Shown: positions 7,061 through 14,693, counted from the stretch's first letter. The stretch is 26,064 nucleotides of DNA from a virus (IMGVR_UViG_3300036985_001218:1-26064), one strand, 5' to 3'. Program-made: numbers and translations. Notes: generated from the sequence alone by a model not told the origin.

Positions 7061-8938
7061 TTAAATAAGCCACCAATAATCACCACTATTTCCTATAAGT
7101 TGTTGTTTTATTAAAGATTTTGTAACCCTGTCAAAATCTCTTGAACGAGTATTAGCGTTTTTAAATTCATCAGCAAAAAAAGGTTTCCACTTATCTTGAT
7201 GAACAGTTAAATAATACTCGCCATCCGCGCTTAAAACAGCGTCTTTTTTTCCATTAACCTCTAATGCTTCAACTAAAGAATCAATGGCTTTTTGTTGATT
7301 TAATGTTATTTCTTTATCCTTCTTAGCTACACCTTGATACTCTAAATAAACACTGGTGACTTGCTTATCATCATCTTCATCATAAAATACTTCACCTTCT
7401 AACTCTACTTCTTTAATAATAAAACTCATATCAGTACCAAATCCAAAATCTTTTGACTTGGTGCATGAAAAAGTAATGCCATCTCCATTCTTACTGACAC
7501 AAAACTCTGCGTCCATTGCAGCTTTAATTGATGATGACCCTCTTGATCTTCCTTTATCGCCATGTCCACTATGGTGAACAGTTACAATCGCAGCATCTAA
7601 ACGTCTAGCAAGTAATTCTATAGACTTAAAATACAATGCCATATCTTCAGAGCTGTTTTCATCTCCAACCATGTTCCTGTGCAACGTATCAATAATAATA
7701 ATATCAGGTTTAAAATCTAACTCTGCTACTATTTTTAATATTTCGTCAGCTTCTTTACTATCTAATAGATTAATAGAGCGTCTGCTCAATCTAATATTCT
7801 TTGGTGGTTCTCCATATTTTTGTGATAATGCTTTAAAGCGCATTGAAGCACCACGCAAACCTTCACCCATAATGATTAAAGTTTTTAATTCTTCTTTTAT
7901 CTTATGACCATGCCAGTTTCTGCCTGTTGCAGCGCAAAACGCCCAATCCATAGCAAATAAACTTTTACCTGCACCTGACTCACCAAAAAGAAGATTCATT
8001 GAGCCACGTTCAAGTATTCCCTTTATTAACCAATTAGGTTTCTTGATGCTTGCCATCATATCTTCAATGGTAATGAACAAACCTTCCTGTTTTACTTTTC
8101 CAAATACAATGTCACGAACTGCATCAATTCCTTTTTCTGACATCATGTCGTTAAAGTCACCATCAATAGTTGGCAATACAATATCAACTCCACATTCTTT
8201 TGCTTTACTCATGCCAATACCAGAACTATCATTGTCTGCACAAATAACTATTTTCTTGCCAATGTATTGGCTTGCTAACATTTGCGTTACTGGCTTAAGA
8301 TTTCCAGCGTTAAATGCTATACATACAGCAAGATTGGTGGCTTGGTTTAAACTATCCGCAGTTGCAAATCCTTCTGCAACTAAAAGAGTTTCAGACTCAG
8401 AAGGATCACCAATCCAGCAATGACCTCCAAGCATCTTTCCACCAGAATGAAACCTTTTAGCACCATCACTAAATATTGATTGTACGGACTGAATTTCTCC
8501 GTCTGCACCATAGACAGGTATAATTAACTTTCCTCCAAACATACGAGCCATATTTGGACGTATGCCTTTATTAGTAAGATAGTCATGACTTACAACTGGA
8601 ACAGCATTGTCAAATAAAACCTGCGCTTCCTTTGCTGCTACATAATAAGAAGCATCACGTTCAGCTATTGCTTTTCGTTTTGCTTCCTCAAATTGCTGAC
8701 GCATGGCTTCTTGTTCGTGTATATCTGGAACATAATCACGTTTCTCATGCCATTGGTGTTGCTCTCCACTACGCCAACACCCAAATACAGCACCACGAGC
8801 ATCATCAAATACATGAACCCAACCTGACCTATCATTTCTTTTTCCGTTGGTTGAAAATCTTGTAACTTTACCAACTGCTATGCTAGAAGGTGGTTCATAA
8901 CCTACAGCTCTGATTGCATCACATAATTCAGGCAACAT
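7061..8938 (-). CDS. DNA primase-helicase (Toprim plus RepA-like AAA ATPase)
   Basis: About 625 residues. The Toprim domain shows VAEGFATADS near residues 188-197 and the acidic ADND motif near 234-237. The ATPase domain has Walker A GESGAGKS (about 319-326), Walker B IIIIDT (about 413-418) and HHSGHG (about 455-460), the RepA/AAA_25 hexameric helicase pattern. The N-terminal region (FGCWRSGEQHQW) resembles a primase-associated domain without an obvious zinc finger. The protein would unwind the fork and prime DNA synthesis. I prefer ATG 8938 over GTG 8950: it gives an 11-nt overlap with the regulator stop and a GAGTGA ribosome binding site. It is the second gene of the leftward operon. Confidence 0.88.
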   Translation of the reverse strand: MLPELCDAIRAVGYEPPSSIAVGKVTRFSTNGKRNDRSGWVHVFDDARGAVFGCWRSGEQHQWHEKRDYVPDIHEQEAMRQQFEEAKRKAIAERDASYYVAAKEAQVLFDNAVPVVSHDYLTNKGIRPNMARMFGGKLIIPVYGADGEIQSVQSIFSDGAKRFHSGGKMLGGHCWIGDPSESETLLVAEGFATADSLNQATNLAVCIAFNAGNLKPVTQMLASQYIGKKIVICADNDSSGIGMSKAKECGVDIVLPTIDGDFNDMMSEKGIDAVRDIVFGKVKQEGLFITIEDMMASIKKPNWLIKGILERGSMNLLFGESGAGKSLFAMDWAFCAATGRNWHGHKIKEELKTLIIMGEGLRGASMRFKALSQKYGEPPKNIRLSRRSINLLDSKEADEILKIVAELDFKPDIIIIDTLHRNMVGDENSSEDMALYFKSIELLARRLDAAIVTVHHSGHGDKGRSRGSSSIKAAMDAEFCVSKNGDGITFSCTKSKDFGFGTDMSFIIKEVELEGEVFYDEDDDKQVTSVYLEYQGVAKKDKEITLNQQKAIDSLVEALEVNGKKDAVLSADGEYYLTVHQDKWKPFFADEFKNANTRSRDFDRVTKSLIKQQLIGNSGDYWWLI

Positions 8939-9098
8939 TGAAATAATCACTCAGTCTTTTAATTAAATCATAGGGAATGATTTTTAATTTATTATTGGCA
9001 AACTTCCACAGCACATTATATTTAATGCCAGTATTCTTTGATAGATAAGTTAAGTTTAAAGGTTGCAGTTTATTAATTATTTCTTCTGGTGTGAACAT
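8928..9098 (-). CDS. Small Cro/CI-like HTH DNA-binding protein (56 aa)
   Basis: The protein begins MFTPEEIINKLQPLNLTYLS and has a helix-turn-helix core: LTYLSKNTGIKYNVLWKFAN followed by a third helix IIPYDLIKRLSDYF. This is the layout of small Cro/XRE-like repressors. The start has AAAGGGA about 9 nt upstream, and the stop overlaps the primase-helicase start by 11 nt. As the first gene of the leftward transcript, next to two overlapping promoters, it is a natural candidate for controlling the switch between leftward and rightward transcription. The binding site is not known. Confidence 0.75.
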   Translation of the reverse strand: MFTPEEIINKLQPLNLTYLSKNTGIKYNVLWKFANNKLKIIPYDLIKRLSDYFNVA

Positions 9099-9138
9099 TA
9101 TTTTTTTCCCTTTGTTAAAAATTATTTTGTTTTAGGTG

Positions 9139-9166
9139 TTGCAATTCTAAATTATTTAAGTAAAAT
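9139..9166 (+). promoter_or_regulatory. Rightward sigma70-like promoter
   Basis: TTGCAA (9139-9144), a 16-nt spacer and TAAAAT (9161-9166) form a sigma70-like promoter. The start would be near 9173, about 39 nt before the recombination ATPase. It occupies the same DNA as the leftward promoter, so the two cannot be bound by polymerase at once. Confidence 0.55.
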
Positions 9167-9172
9167 GTGCAA
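9144..9172 (-). promoter_or_regulatory. Leftward sigma70-like promoter
   Basis: Reading leftward, TTGCAC (9172-9167), a 17-nt spacer and TAGAAT (9149-9144) match the sigma70 consensus well. Transcription would start near 9137 and serve the HTH regulator, primase-helicase and downstream genes. Its -10 overlaps the -35 of the rightward promoter. Confidence 0.65.
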
Positions 9173-9211
9173 CGGAATTAGAGAAAAAGATTTTTAACAA
9201 AGGAGAAAACC

Positions 9212-9970
9212 ATGAGCATACTAAGCTCTATTGCTAAACCAAATGATCGTTCGATTATTTGCACTATAACTGGCGATGCAGGATTGGGTAAAACCAGTTT
9301 AGCTGCCACATTTCCAAAACCAATATTTATCAGAGCTGAAGATGGTTTGCAAGCCATACCAACAGCAACAAGACCTGATGCTTTTCCATTATTATCAAAT
9401 GTAGATATGTTGTGGGAACAATTAACAGCATTGATTAAAGAAGATCATGATTATAAAACCCTGGTTATTGATAGCGTCACTCAACTTGATAATTTGTTCA
9501 CAAATCACATTGTTGATACTGATCCTAAAAAGCCCAGAACGATTGCCCAAGCACTTGGAGGTTATGGTGCTGGCTTCCAAGCGTTATCAAGTTTGCATGG
9601 CAGGGTTCGCAAAGCTTCTGGCATACTTAATGAAGTCAAGGGTATGAATATAGTATTTATTGCACATAGTGAAACAGAAACTATTGAGTTGCCAGACCAA
9701 GACCCTTACACCAGATACAACATCCGTATGCAGAAGAAGTCTGTATCTCATTACACTGATAATACCGATCTGGTTGGATATCTTAAGCTAGAAACCCATA
9801 CTTTTGGCGATGGTGAACGCAAAAAAGCCATTAGTGATGGCACACGCATACTGGTAACATATGCCTCCGCTGCAAATATATCTAAGAATCGCTATGGAAT
9901 TAGTGATGACTTATTGGTTGTGAACGGAACAAACCCACTTTTAACTTTAATACCAAGCATCGGAGCATAA
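9212..9970 (+). CDS. Sak4-like RecA-fold ATPase (AAA_24), recombination
   Basis: A 252-residue single-domain ATPase with Walker A GDAGLGKTS at 21-29, Walker B LVIDS at 84-88, and NIVFIAHSE at 146-153. It is of the AAA_24 type, which includes Sak4 single-strand annealing recombinases of phages. The neighbours support this: an SSB-like protein follows after 4 nt and a YqaJ exonuclease lies two genes on. Together they would pair processed single strands for recombination-dependent replication. The start has a strong AAAGGAG Shine-Dalgarno and is the first gene of the rightward transcript. The exact biochemical class cannot be settled by eye. Confidence 0.82.
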   Translation: MSILSSIAKPNDRSIICTITGDAGLGKTSLAATFPKPIFIRAEDGLQAIPTATRPDAFPLLSNVDMLWEQLTALIKEDHDYKTLVIDSVTQLDNLFTNHIVDTDPKKPRTIAQALGGYGAGFQALSSLHGRVRKASGILNEVKGMNIVFIAHSETETIELPDQDPYTRYNIRMQKKSVSHYTDNTDLVGYLKLETHTFGDGERKKAISDGTRILVTYASAANISKNRYGISDDLLVVNGTNPLLTLIPSIGA

Positions 9971-9974
9971 ACAA

Positions 9975-10487
9975 ATGACAAACTTTTGGACAACAAGCGA
10001 CAACGAAACAATTAAAACGACTGGTGAATTTACATCTGTTAGTGTGATTGAAAACATACCTGATAACACTACATGCCTAGCCATGATTGATGAAGCAGGA
10101 TTGGCAGAATATCAAGGTGATGAATATATAAGTCTAAGATGGGTAATTGCTGAACCTGCTATTTATAAAGGACGTAAGATATTTCAAAAGGTTCGTGTAT
10201 TTGATCCTGATACTAAAAAATCAGACAAAGCTAAAAAAATGTTAGCTGCTATCGATGCAAATTGTGGTGGCAAGTTAGCACAATCTAATGAATCACCGAA
10301 TGATACTGCAATGGCTAAAGCATTATTGAATAAACCAATGTTAATAAAAGTAATGGTTTGGGATTTAGAAGGTAGAACTGGAAACTGGGTATCTTCTGTA
10401 GCTCCACGCAAAGGAGCATCTGCACCAGTTAAAGAAGAAACATCTGCTGAACCAAGTATTGTTGAAATTGATTCAATCCCCTGGTAA
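9975..10487 (+). CDS. Single-stranded DNA-binding-like protein (Sak4 partner)
   Basis: A 170-residue protein with a beta-rich core (EYISLRWVIAEPAIYKGRKIF) like the DUF669/SSB-like proteins that often sit beside Sak4 ATPases. The last residues are acidic and end VEIDSIPW, echoing the acidic tip ending in Pro-Phe of bacterial SSB that recruits other repair proteins. A disordered Pro/Ser/Glu linker precedes the tip, as in SSB. It would coat single strands for the annealing module. GGAG in the end of the ATPase gene serves as ribosome binding site. No direct evidence of DNA binding is available here. Confidence 0.72.
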   Translation: MTNFWTTSDNETIKTTGEFTSVSVIENIPDNTTCLAMIDEAGLAEYQGDEYISLRWVIAEPAIYKGRKIFQKVRVFDPDTKKSDKAKKMLAAIDANCGGKLAQSNESPNDTAMAKALLNKPMLIKVMVWDLEGRTGNWVSSVAPRKGASAPVKEETSAEPSIVEIDSIPW

Positions 10488-10496
10488 ATAACTAAC

Positions 10497-10516
10497 GCAC
10501 ATGGATGTGCATTTTT
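10497..10516 (+). promoter_or_regulatory. Leader hairpin with TGGA loop and T-run
   Basis: GCACA-TGGA-TGTGC followed by ATTTTT, then AACTATAACTATAAGAG and the start at 10543. It resembles a weak intrinsic terminator. The loop context ACAUGGAUGU also resembles a CsrA/RsmA recognition hairpin. A close copy precedes the gene at 14208. Confidence 0.5.
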
Positions 10517-10542
10517 AACTATAACTATAAGAGTAAATAAAA

Positions 10543-10884
10543 ATGACTGAAAAAACTGTAAACAGATTAACTCAAAAAAAAATCTGGGAAATCTCAAAAA
10601 ACATTGAAGCAGATATAGAGTTATACCGAGATGTTGAGTACAAATTTATTGTAGATGAAATGAATAAGATTTTTGATTATGAAATTACTGTATCAAATAT
10701 TCAGCACATCAAAGAAATAACTGGATTGCAAATTGGTAGACCAAGCAAAAGACCTGTTTCAACAGCTCAAGAAGATATTAAAGCTGCTCATGAAGATATT
10801 AAAGCAATTGCAAATTTATTACTTAGCGTTAAGAATTTTGAAAATAACTCTATATTGTTAGATATTGTTAATAAAGGTCAATAA
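10543..10884 (+). CDS. Small helical protein (113 aa), unknown
   Basis: The protein begins MTEKTVNRLTQKKIWEISKN. The central part (DEMNKIFDYEITVSNIQHI) could form an HTH-like or other small helical fold, and the C-terminal third contains a short repeat, EDIKAAHEDIKA, then a helix. It sits between the SSB-like protein and the YqaJ nuclease, so it probably assists replication or recombination. I recognise no family. AAGAG serves as ribosome binding site, preceded by the repeated leader element. Confidence 0.65.
   Translation: MTEKTVNRLTQKKIWEISKNIEADIELYRDVEYKFIVDEMNKIFDYEITVSNIQHIKEITGLQIGRPSKRPVSTAQEDIKAAHEDIKAIANLLLSVKNFENNSILLDIVNKGQ
10771..10805 (+). repeat. 21-bp-period direct repeat inside the 113-residue gene
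   Basis: GAAGATATTAAAGC occurs at 10771-10784 and again at 10792-10805, a 21-bp period that encodes two EDIKA units seven residues apart. The heptad spacing suggests a short coiled-coil extension made by in-frame duplication. Confidence 0.6.
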
Positions 10885-10886
10885 CA

Positions 10887-11750
10887 ATGGAACAACAACG
10901 TACAGAAGAATGGTTTGAAAAACGCAAAGGTCGCATAACTGGAAGTAATGTCGGTGCAATTTTAGGATTGTCGCCATTCATGAAACGTGAAGATGTTATG
11001 CGTAATATGGTAAGAGAATACCATAACTACCCAAGCGAATTTACAAATAATCCAGCGACTAACTATGGAACGTATAATGAACCTAATGCATTAGCTGATT
11101 ATGAATTAAAGTTTGATAAAAAAGTAGAGCTTACTGGTTTTCATGAGTACGAAGATTGGCTTGGAGCATCACCAGATGGATTAATAGATACTGATGGATT
11201 AATTGAGATTAAATGCCCATATGGTCAACGTGACAAAAACCCACCAGAGTTTAAGTCTATAGATTACCAAACGCATTATTGGTTACAAATACAGATTCAA
11301 CTTCTTGTAACTGGTAGAAAATGGTGTCACTTCTATCAATGGTCAGCACACGGATACATGCTTGAAACAGTTTGGTTTAATGATTTTGCTATTGAAGAAT
11401 ACCTGCCAAAACTTGAAGAATTTTATGAAGAGTATTTTATAGAACGTGAGCTACCAAAAGCACAAAAGTATCTTGATGAAAAACGTCAACAGGTTAGATG
11501 TGAAGGACAAGTTGATCGTTATTTGATGATTGCAAAGCAGATCAAAGAACTTGAAGCAGAAAAAAAGAGATTACTGGATGAAATAGTTAAATTAGCTGAT
11601 GGTAAAGATAGTGAAATTAATGGTCATAAATTAACTAAAGTTACCAAAGCTGGTTCTATATCTTATCCTAAAGCAGTTAAAGAACTTCTGCCAGATGTTG
11701 ATCTTACTGATTACACTGGTGATCCTATTAGTTATTGGCTTTTAAAATGA
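10887..11750 (+). CDS. YqaJ-like exonuclease, viral recombinase
   Basis: A 287-residue PD-(D/E)XK nuclease. It opens with RTEEWFEKRKGRITGSNVG, the family start. Catalytic residues are E65 (GTYNE), D97 (GASPDG), E107 and K109 (IEIKC) and Q134 (YWLQIQIQ). It degrades one strand of double-stranded DNA to make overhangs for the annealing protein, as lambda exonuclease does with Beta. It sits with the Sak4-like ATPase and SSB-like gene, forming the complete recombination set. The C-terminus has a coiled stretch (KQIKELEAEKKRLLDEIV). Its stop overlaps the helicase start as ATGA. Confidence 0.9.
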   Translation: MEQQRTEEWFEKRKGRITGSNVGAILGLSPFMKREDVMRNMVREYHNYPSEFTNNPATNYGTYNEPNALADYELKFDKKVELTGFHEYEDWLGASPDGLIDTDGLIEIKCPYGQRDKNPPEFKSIDYQTHYWLQIQIQLLVTGRKWCHFYQWSAHGYMLETVWFNDFAIEEYLPKLEEFYEEYFIERELPKAQKYLDEKRQQVRCEGQVDRYLMIAKQIKELEAEKKRLLDEIVKLADGKDSEINGHKLTKVTKAGSISYPKAVKELLPDVDLTDYTGDPISYWLLK

Positions 11751-13525
11751 AACTCCGCCCATACCAACAACAATCTCATGATGCAGCTATAGATTGGATA
11801 AAGAAATGTACTGATCCATGTGTATTAGAATTGCCAACAGGAAGTGGCAAATCTTTAATTGTTGCAGCAATAGCAAATACACTACACCAAGTTAGTAGTG
11901 GTAAACATATATTGTGTCTTGTCCCCTCAAAAGAACTGTTAGAACAAAATGCAGAAAAATATAGAGATACTGGCAATCAATGCAGTTTGTTTAGTGCCAG
12001 CGTTGGTGAAACTTGTTTAAAACATCCAGTAGTGTTTGGCACACCAGTTAGTGTTAAAAATAAAATACACCGTTTTGGTTCTAAATTCTGTGCGGTTGTA
12101 CTTGATGAGGCACATCGTATAACACCAACAGTTAAAAGTATTATTGAATCTTTAGTTGCTTGTAATCCTAATCTGCGTGTAATAGGACTTAGTGCTACTC
12201 CATACAGACTTGGTGATGGATATATTTACAGAATGGATGAGCATGGTAATGCTTATGGAAATGATAAAACTAAGAACCCTTATTTTACTGCAAGAGTATT
12301 TACTGTTTATGCCAGAGATTTAATACAGCAAGGATACTTAACAAAACCTGTCATTGGTGCAATTAATTCGGGTCATTATGAAACTCTGGATATGCAACTT
12401 AATAGTATGGGTAAGTTTGCAAAAGCAGACGTTGATAGAGCATATCATGGTCAAGGAAGGCTCACCAGTGCGATTGTAGGCGATATTGTTTCGCAAGCAG
12501 TAAATAGACAAGGAGTGATGATTTTCGCTGCTACAGTGCAACATGCTGGTGAAGTAATGGAGTCATTGCCACCATCTTTATCATGTATAGTTACAGGTGA
12601 AACACCAAAATTAGAACGTGAACAAATACTGCAAAAATTTAAGTCTAGGAAGCTTAAATATTTAGTTAATGTGTCAGTGCTTACAACTGGGTTTGACGCA
12701 CCACATGTCGATTTGATAGCTATTTTAAGAGCTACAGAGTCAGTTAGTTTGCTTCAACAAATAATAGGAAGAGGACTTAGAATTGATAACAACAAAGATG
12801 ATTGTCTGATTCTTGATTATGCAGAAAATATTAGTCGTCATTGTCCTGATGGTGATTTATTTAATCCAGAAATTGAAGCATTAAGTAATTGTGGATCTGG
12901 TGAAGCAATAGAAGCACAATGTCCAGAGTGCAGAGCAATAAATCAGTTTGCACCAGTAATTAATGAAGCAAAACATGAGATTGACATCAATGGATATTTT
13001 ATTGATCTTGAAGGAATACGACTAGAAACAGAATATGGAGATATGCCAGCCCATCATGGAAGAAGATGTTTTGGTCAAGTAATGAACAAAACAATTAGAA
13101 AGTTAGTTAGATGTTCTTATCGGTGGACTTTTAAACCATGCCCACATTGTGAAGAAGAGAATGACATTACTGCACGTTATTGCTGTAGTTGCAAAGGTGA
13201 ATTGATTGACCCAAACAGTAAGTTAATTGCAGACTTTCAGATGAAAAAGAAAGACCCGACACAAATACAGACTGATAAAGTTGTTGCAATGCGTGCAATA
13301 CCTACATTAAGCAAAGCAGGAAATGAATGTTTAAGAGTTGATTTTATAACTGAATATAGATCATTCCCAGTGTGGTTTACGATGAAGATGCAAAAGCATT
13401 ACGATGCTTTTATGAAGTTTACTGATGGAGGATTTACAACACCAAATACTATCACTTATAAAAAGAGTGGTGATTTCTTTAGGATATACGATTACAACAG
13501 GACAGCTGATGAAGTTCCACAATGA
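11747..13525 (+). CDS. Superfamily 2 DEAH-box helicase with C-terminal zinc motifs
   Basis: From ATG 11747 there are 592 residues. The first domain has RPYQQQ (Q-like motif), PTGSGKS at 30-36, DEAH at 120-123 and SATPYR at 149-154. The second has TTGFDAP and QQIIGRGLR at 337-345. After the helicase core come cysteine pairs CPEC (about 392), CPHC (about 465) and CCSC (about 479), likely zinc ribbons. The Res/SSL2 class includes UvsW-like fork-remodelling helicases of phages. The ATGA overlap with YqaJ and the next nuclease suggest a role in recombination intermediates or branch migration. The final 60 residues hold an aromatic domain that I cannot name. Confidence 0.88.
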   Translation: MKLRPYQQQSHDAAIDWIKKCTDPCVLELPTGSGKSLIVAAIANTLHQVSSGKHILCLVPSKELLEQNAEKYRDTGNQCSLFSASVGETCLKHPVVFGTPVSVKNKIHRFGSKFCAVVLDEAHRITPTVKSIIESLVACNPNLRVIGLSATPYRLGDGYIYRMDEHGNAYGNDKTKNPYFTARVFTVYARDLIQQGYLTKPVIGAINSGHYETLDMQLNSMGKFAKADVDRAYHGQGRLTSAIVGDIVSQAVNRQGVMIFAATVQHAGEVMESLPPSLSCIVTGETPKLEREQILQKFKSRKLKYLVNVSVLTTGFDAPHVDLIAILRATESVSLLQQIIGRGLRIDNNKDDCLILDYAENISRHCPDGDLFNPEIEALSNCGSGEAIEAQCPECRAINQFAPVINEAKHEIDINGYFIDLEGIRLETEYGDMPAHHGRRCFGQVMNKTIRKLVRCSYRWTFKPCPHCEEENDITARYCCSCKGELIDPNSKLIADFQMKKKDPTQIQTDKVVAMRAIPTLSKAGNECLRVDFITEYRSFPVWFTMKMQKHYDAFMKFTDGGFTTPNTITYKKSGDFFRIYDYNRTADEVPQ

Positions 13526-13931
13526 TATAAAAGTTTTTGGTGATATTGAGTTTAGAGGTGAATGTCCTTCTGAAGCTGCTGAAGCAGTAACATTCTTTGC
13601 AAAGTTAAGGAGAGAATATCCTGATAGTTATGGAAAGATTGCTACGCACATTAGGAATGAAGGCTTAAGAACCTTTTACCAAGCAACTAAACAAAAGAGT
13701 GAAGGAATGGTAAAGGGCGCACCAGATATTATTATTCCAGCAAGCGTTGCGTTCGTCTGTGAATTAAAACGCCAAGATCATACACGGTCAAAATGGCAAG
13801 ATGGACAACAAGAATACCTGCTGGAAGCCCAGAAACAGGGAGCTTTTGTCTGTATTGGTCTAGGTTATGTTGGCGCATATGAAGCATTTATTTTCTGGAA
13901 AGATAAAAAATATTTGCAAAACGATAAATAA
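13509..13931 (+). CDS. VRR-NUC domain nuclease
   Basis: From ATG 13509 there are 140 residues; an upstream frame opening exists but lies inside the helicase. The nuclease core has GAPDIIIP (D73), VCELKRQ (E85, K87) and WQDGQQEYL (Q100-Q101), the PD-(D/E)XK pattern of the VRR-NUC family, which includes structure-specific and Holliday junction-type nucleases. It overlaps the helicase end by 17 nt, so the two may work together on branched DNA produced by recombination. The N-terminal half (GECPSEAAEAVTFFAKLRRE) is helical, with a possible catalytic Glu at 22. Confidence 0.82.
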   Translation: MKFHNDIKVFGDIEFRGECPSEAAEAVTFFAKLRREYPDSYGKIATHIRNEGLRTFYQATKQKSEGMVKGAPDIIIPASVAFVCELKRQDHTRSKWQDGQQEYLLEAQKQGAFVCIGLGYVGAYEAFIFWKDKKYLQNDK

Positions 13932-13940
13932 TTGATTAAT

Positions 13941-13976
13941 ATTTACCCAACTTAACAAGAAACACAAAGGGTAAAT
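13941..13976 (+). promoter_or_regulatory. Leader hairpin overlapping a ribosome binding site
   Basis: ATTTACCC (13941-13948) is the exact complement of GGGTAAAT (13969-13976), with a 20-nt loop. The right arm takes in the GGG of the AAAGGG Shine-Dalgarno for the gene at 13980, so folding would partly hide it. This could be a translational control element. Confidence 0.5.
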
Positions 13977-13979
13977 AAG

Positions 13980-14156
13980 ATGACTAAATTAGAAATAATA
14001 GAAAACATGATTGATAATCAATATAGCGAAAATATTGCTAATAAATTTATCAAAATGTATTGGAATACTATAGAAAAAGAAGTTGCTTTTTGGTCTGGAT
14101 CATATTTTGATAAAAATATTGTTTCTTATATGACTGAAATGTTTAAATTAATTTAA
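13980..14156 (+). CDS. Small protein (58 aa), unknown
   Basis: The frame starts MTKLEIIENMIDNQYSENIA and ends with helical MTEMFKLI. It is soluble, with several aromatic residues (MYWNTIEKEVAFWSG). AAAGGG lies about 9 nt before the ATG, with the inverted repeat described separately. It is the first gene after the recombination module and probably the start of the accessory block. No family recognised. Confidence 0.58.
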   Translation: MTKLEIIENMIDNQYSENIANKFIKMYWNTIEKEVAFWSGSYFDKNIVSYMTEMFKLI

Positions 14157-14164
14157 TAACCACC

Positions 14165-14180
14165 GCCACAAGGATGTGGC
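14165..14180 (+). promoter_or_regulatory. Leader hairpin with AGGA loop
   Basis: GCCACA-AGGA-TGTGGC is a perfect 6-bp stem with AGGA in the loop, followed by ATTAACTACAACTATAAAGAG and the gene at 14208. The string ACAAGGAUGU matches the CsrA SELEX consensus core (ACARGGAUGU). There is no T-run, so it is a poor terminator. It parallels the element at 10497-10516, including the shared downstream AACTAYAACTATAARAG. Confidence 0.55.
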
Positions 14181-14207
14181 ATTAACTACAACTATAAAGA
14201 GAACAAC

Positions 14208-14432
14208 ATGAACAAAAACACAATGATAGCAATAGCAATAACAGCATCTTTTATTTCAGGTGGAGTAGCAATTAGTAAATTTTCTACTAATGACTCAAAC
14301 ATAATCCACAAAACCAGATCAGGTGCATTCATTATCCAAAAGAATCTGAAGGGAGAAGAGCAAATCTACCAAGTTCTTGAACTTCCAAGTAACGTTCCTT
14401 CATTTGTAGCACCAAACAAAGGTGATTTCTAA
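14208..14432 (+). CDS. Small membrane-anchored or secreted protein (74 aa)
   Basis: The protein starts MNKNTMIAIAITASFISGG, an N-terminal hydrophobic helix of about 15 residues after a short positive start, then a polar domain (SGAFIIQKNLKGEEQIYQVL). There is no clear signal peptidase site, so an inner-membrane anchor with a periplasmic tail is most likely. AAGAG serves as ribosome binding site behind the repeated leader element. The stop overlaps the next start as TAATG. Function unknown. Confidence 0.62.
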   Translation: MNKNTMIAIAITASFISGGVAISKFSTNDSNIIHKTRSGAFIIQKNLKGEEQIYQVLELPSNVPSFVAPNKGDF

Positions 14433-14677
14433 TGGAAAAGCAATTTGATAAAATAATAACTGATATGCGTATAGATCAATCGCTTGGTGGCATTTTAATA
14501 GCACAAGCCTTTGTGGACTATTGCCAAGCAATAATTAACGCTGAAATAGCAGAAACAGATGGTTCTGAACTATTTGGATTGTTAGAGAACGCAACATTAT
14601 CACCAAAACATACAGATATTAATTATCTAGTTCGTGAAGCAATGGACTGGAAAGCAAATCAATTAATTACTTCCTGA
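14432..14677 (+). CDS. Small soluble protein (81 aa), unknown
   Basis: The protein starts MEKQFDKIITDMRIDQSLGG and is helical, with a C-terminal VREAMDWKANQLITS. It is coupled to the upstream membrane protein gene through a TAATG junction and followed by an intrinsic terminator. No motif or family is recognised. Confidence 0.6.
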   Translation: MEKQFDKIITDMRIDQSLGGILIAQAFVDYCQAIINAEIAETDGSELFGLLENATLSPKHTDINYLVREAMDWKANQLITS

Positions 14678-14693
14678 GGGGAAGCAACCACTC

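Larger units (their letters stand above)
9109..9203. repeat. Perfect 14-bp inverted repeat framing the divergent control region
   Basis: CCTTTGTTAAAAAT at 9109-9122 and its exact complement ATTTTTAACAAAGG at 9190-9203 flank the two promoters. Each arm holds the Shine-Dalgarno of the divergent gene it precedes, so both transcripts begin with nearly the same leader (AUUUUUAACAAAGG). The repeat may be a pair of operators for the HTH protein, a shared translational signal, or both. Confidence 0.7.

Noticed and set aside
10184-10597. Reverse open frame across the SSB-like gene
   Set aside because: It runs against a well-supported rightward operon, covers the leader hairpin and lacks a ribosome binding site.
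14178-14202. Similarity of AACTATAAAGAGA to the tail of T7-type promoters
   Set aside because: Only the CTATA and GAGA parts agree, no phage RNA polymerase is visible, and the second copy at 10517 matches less well.
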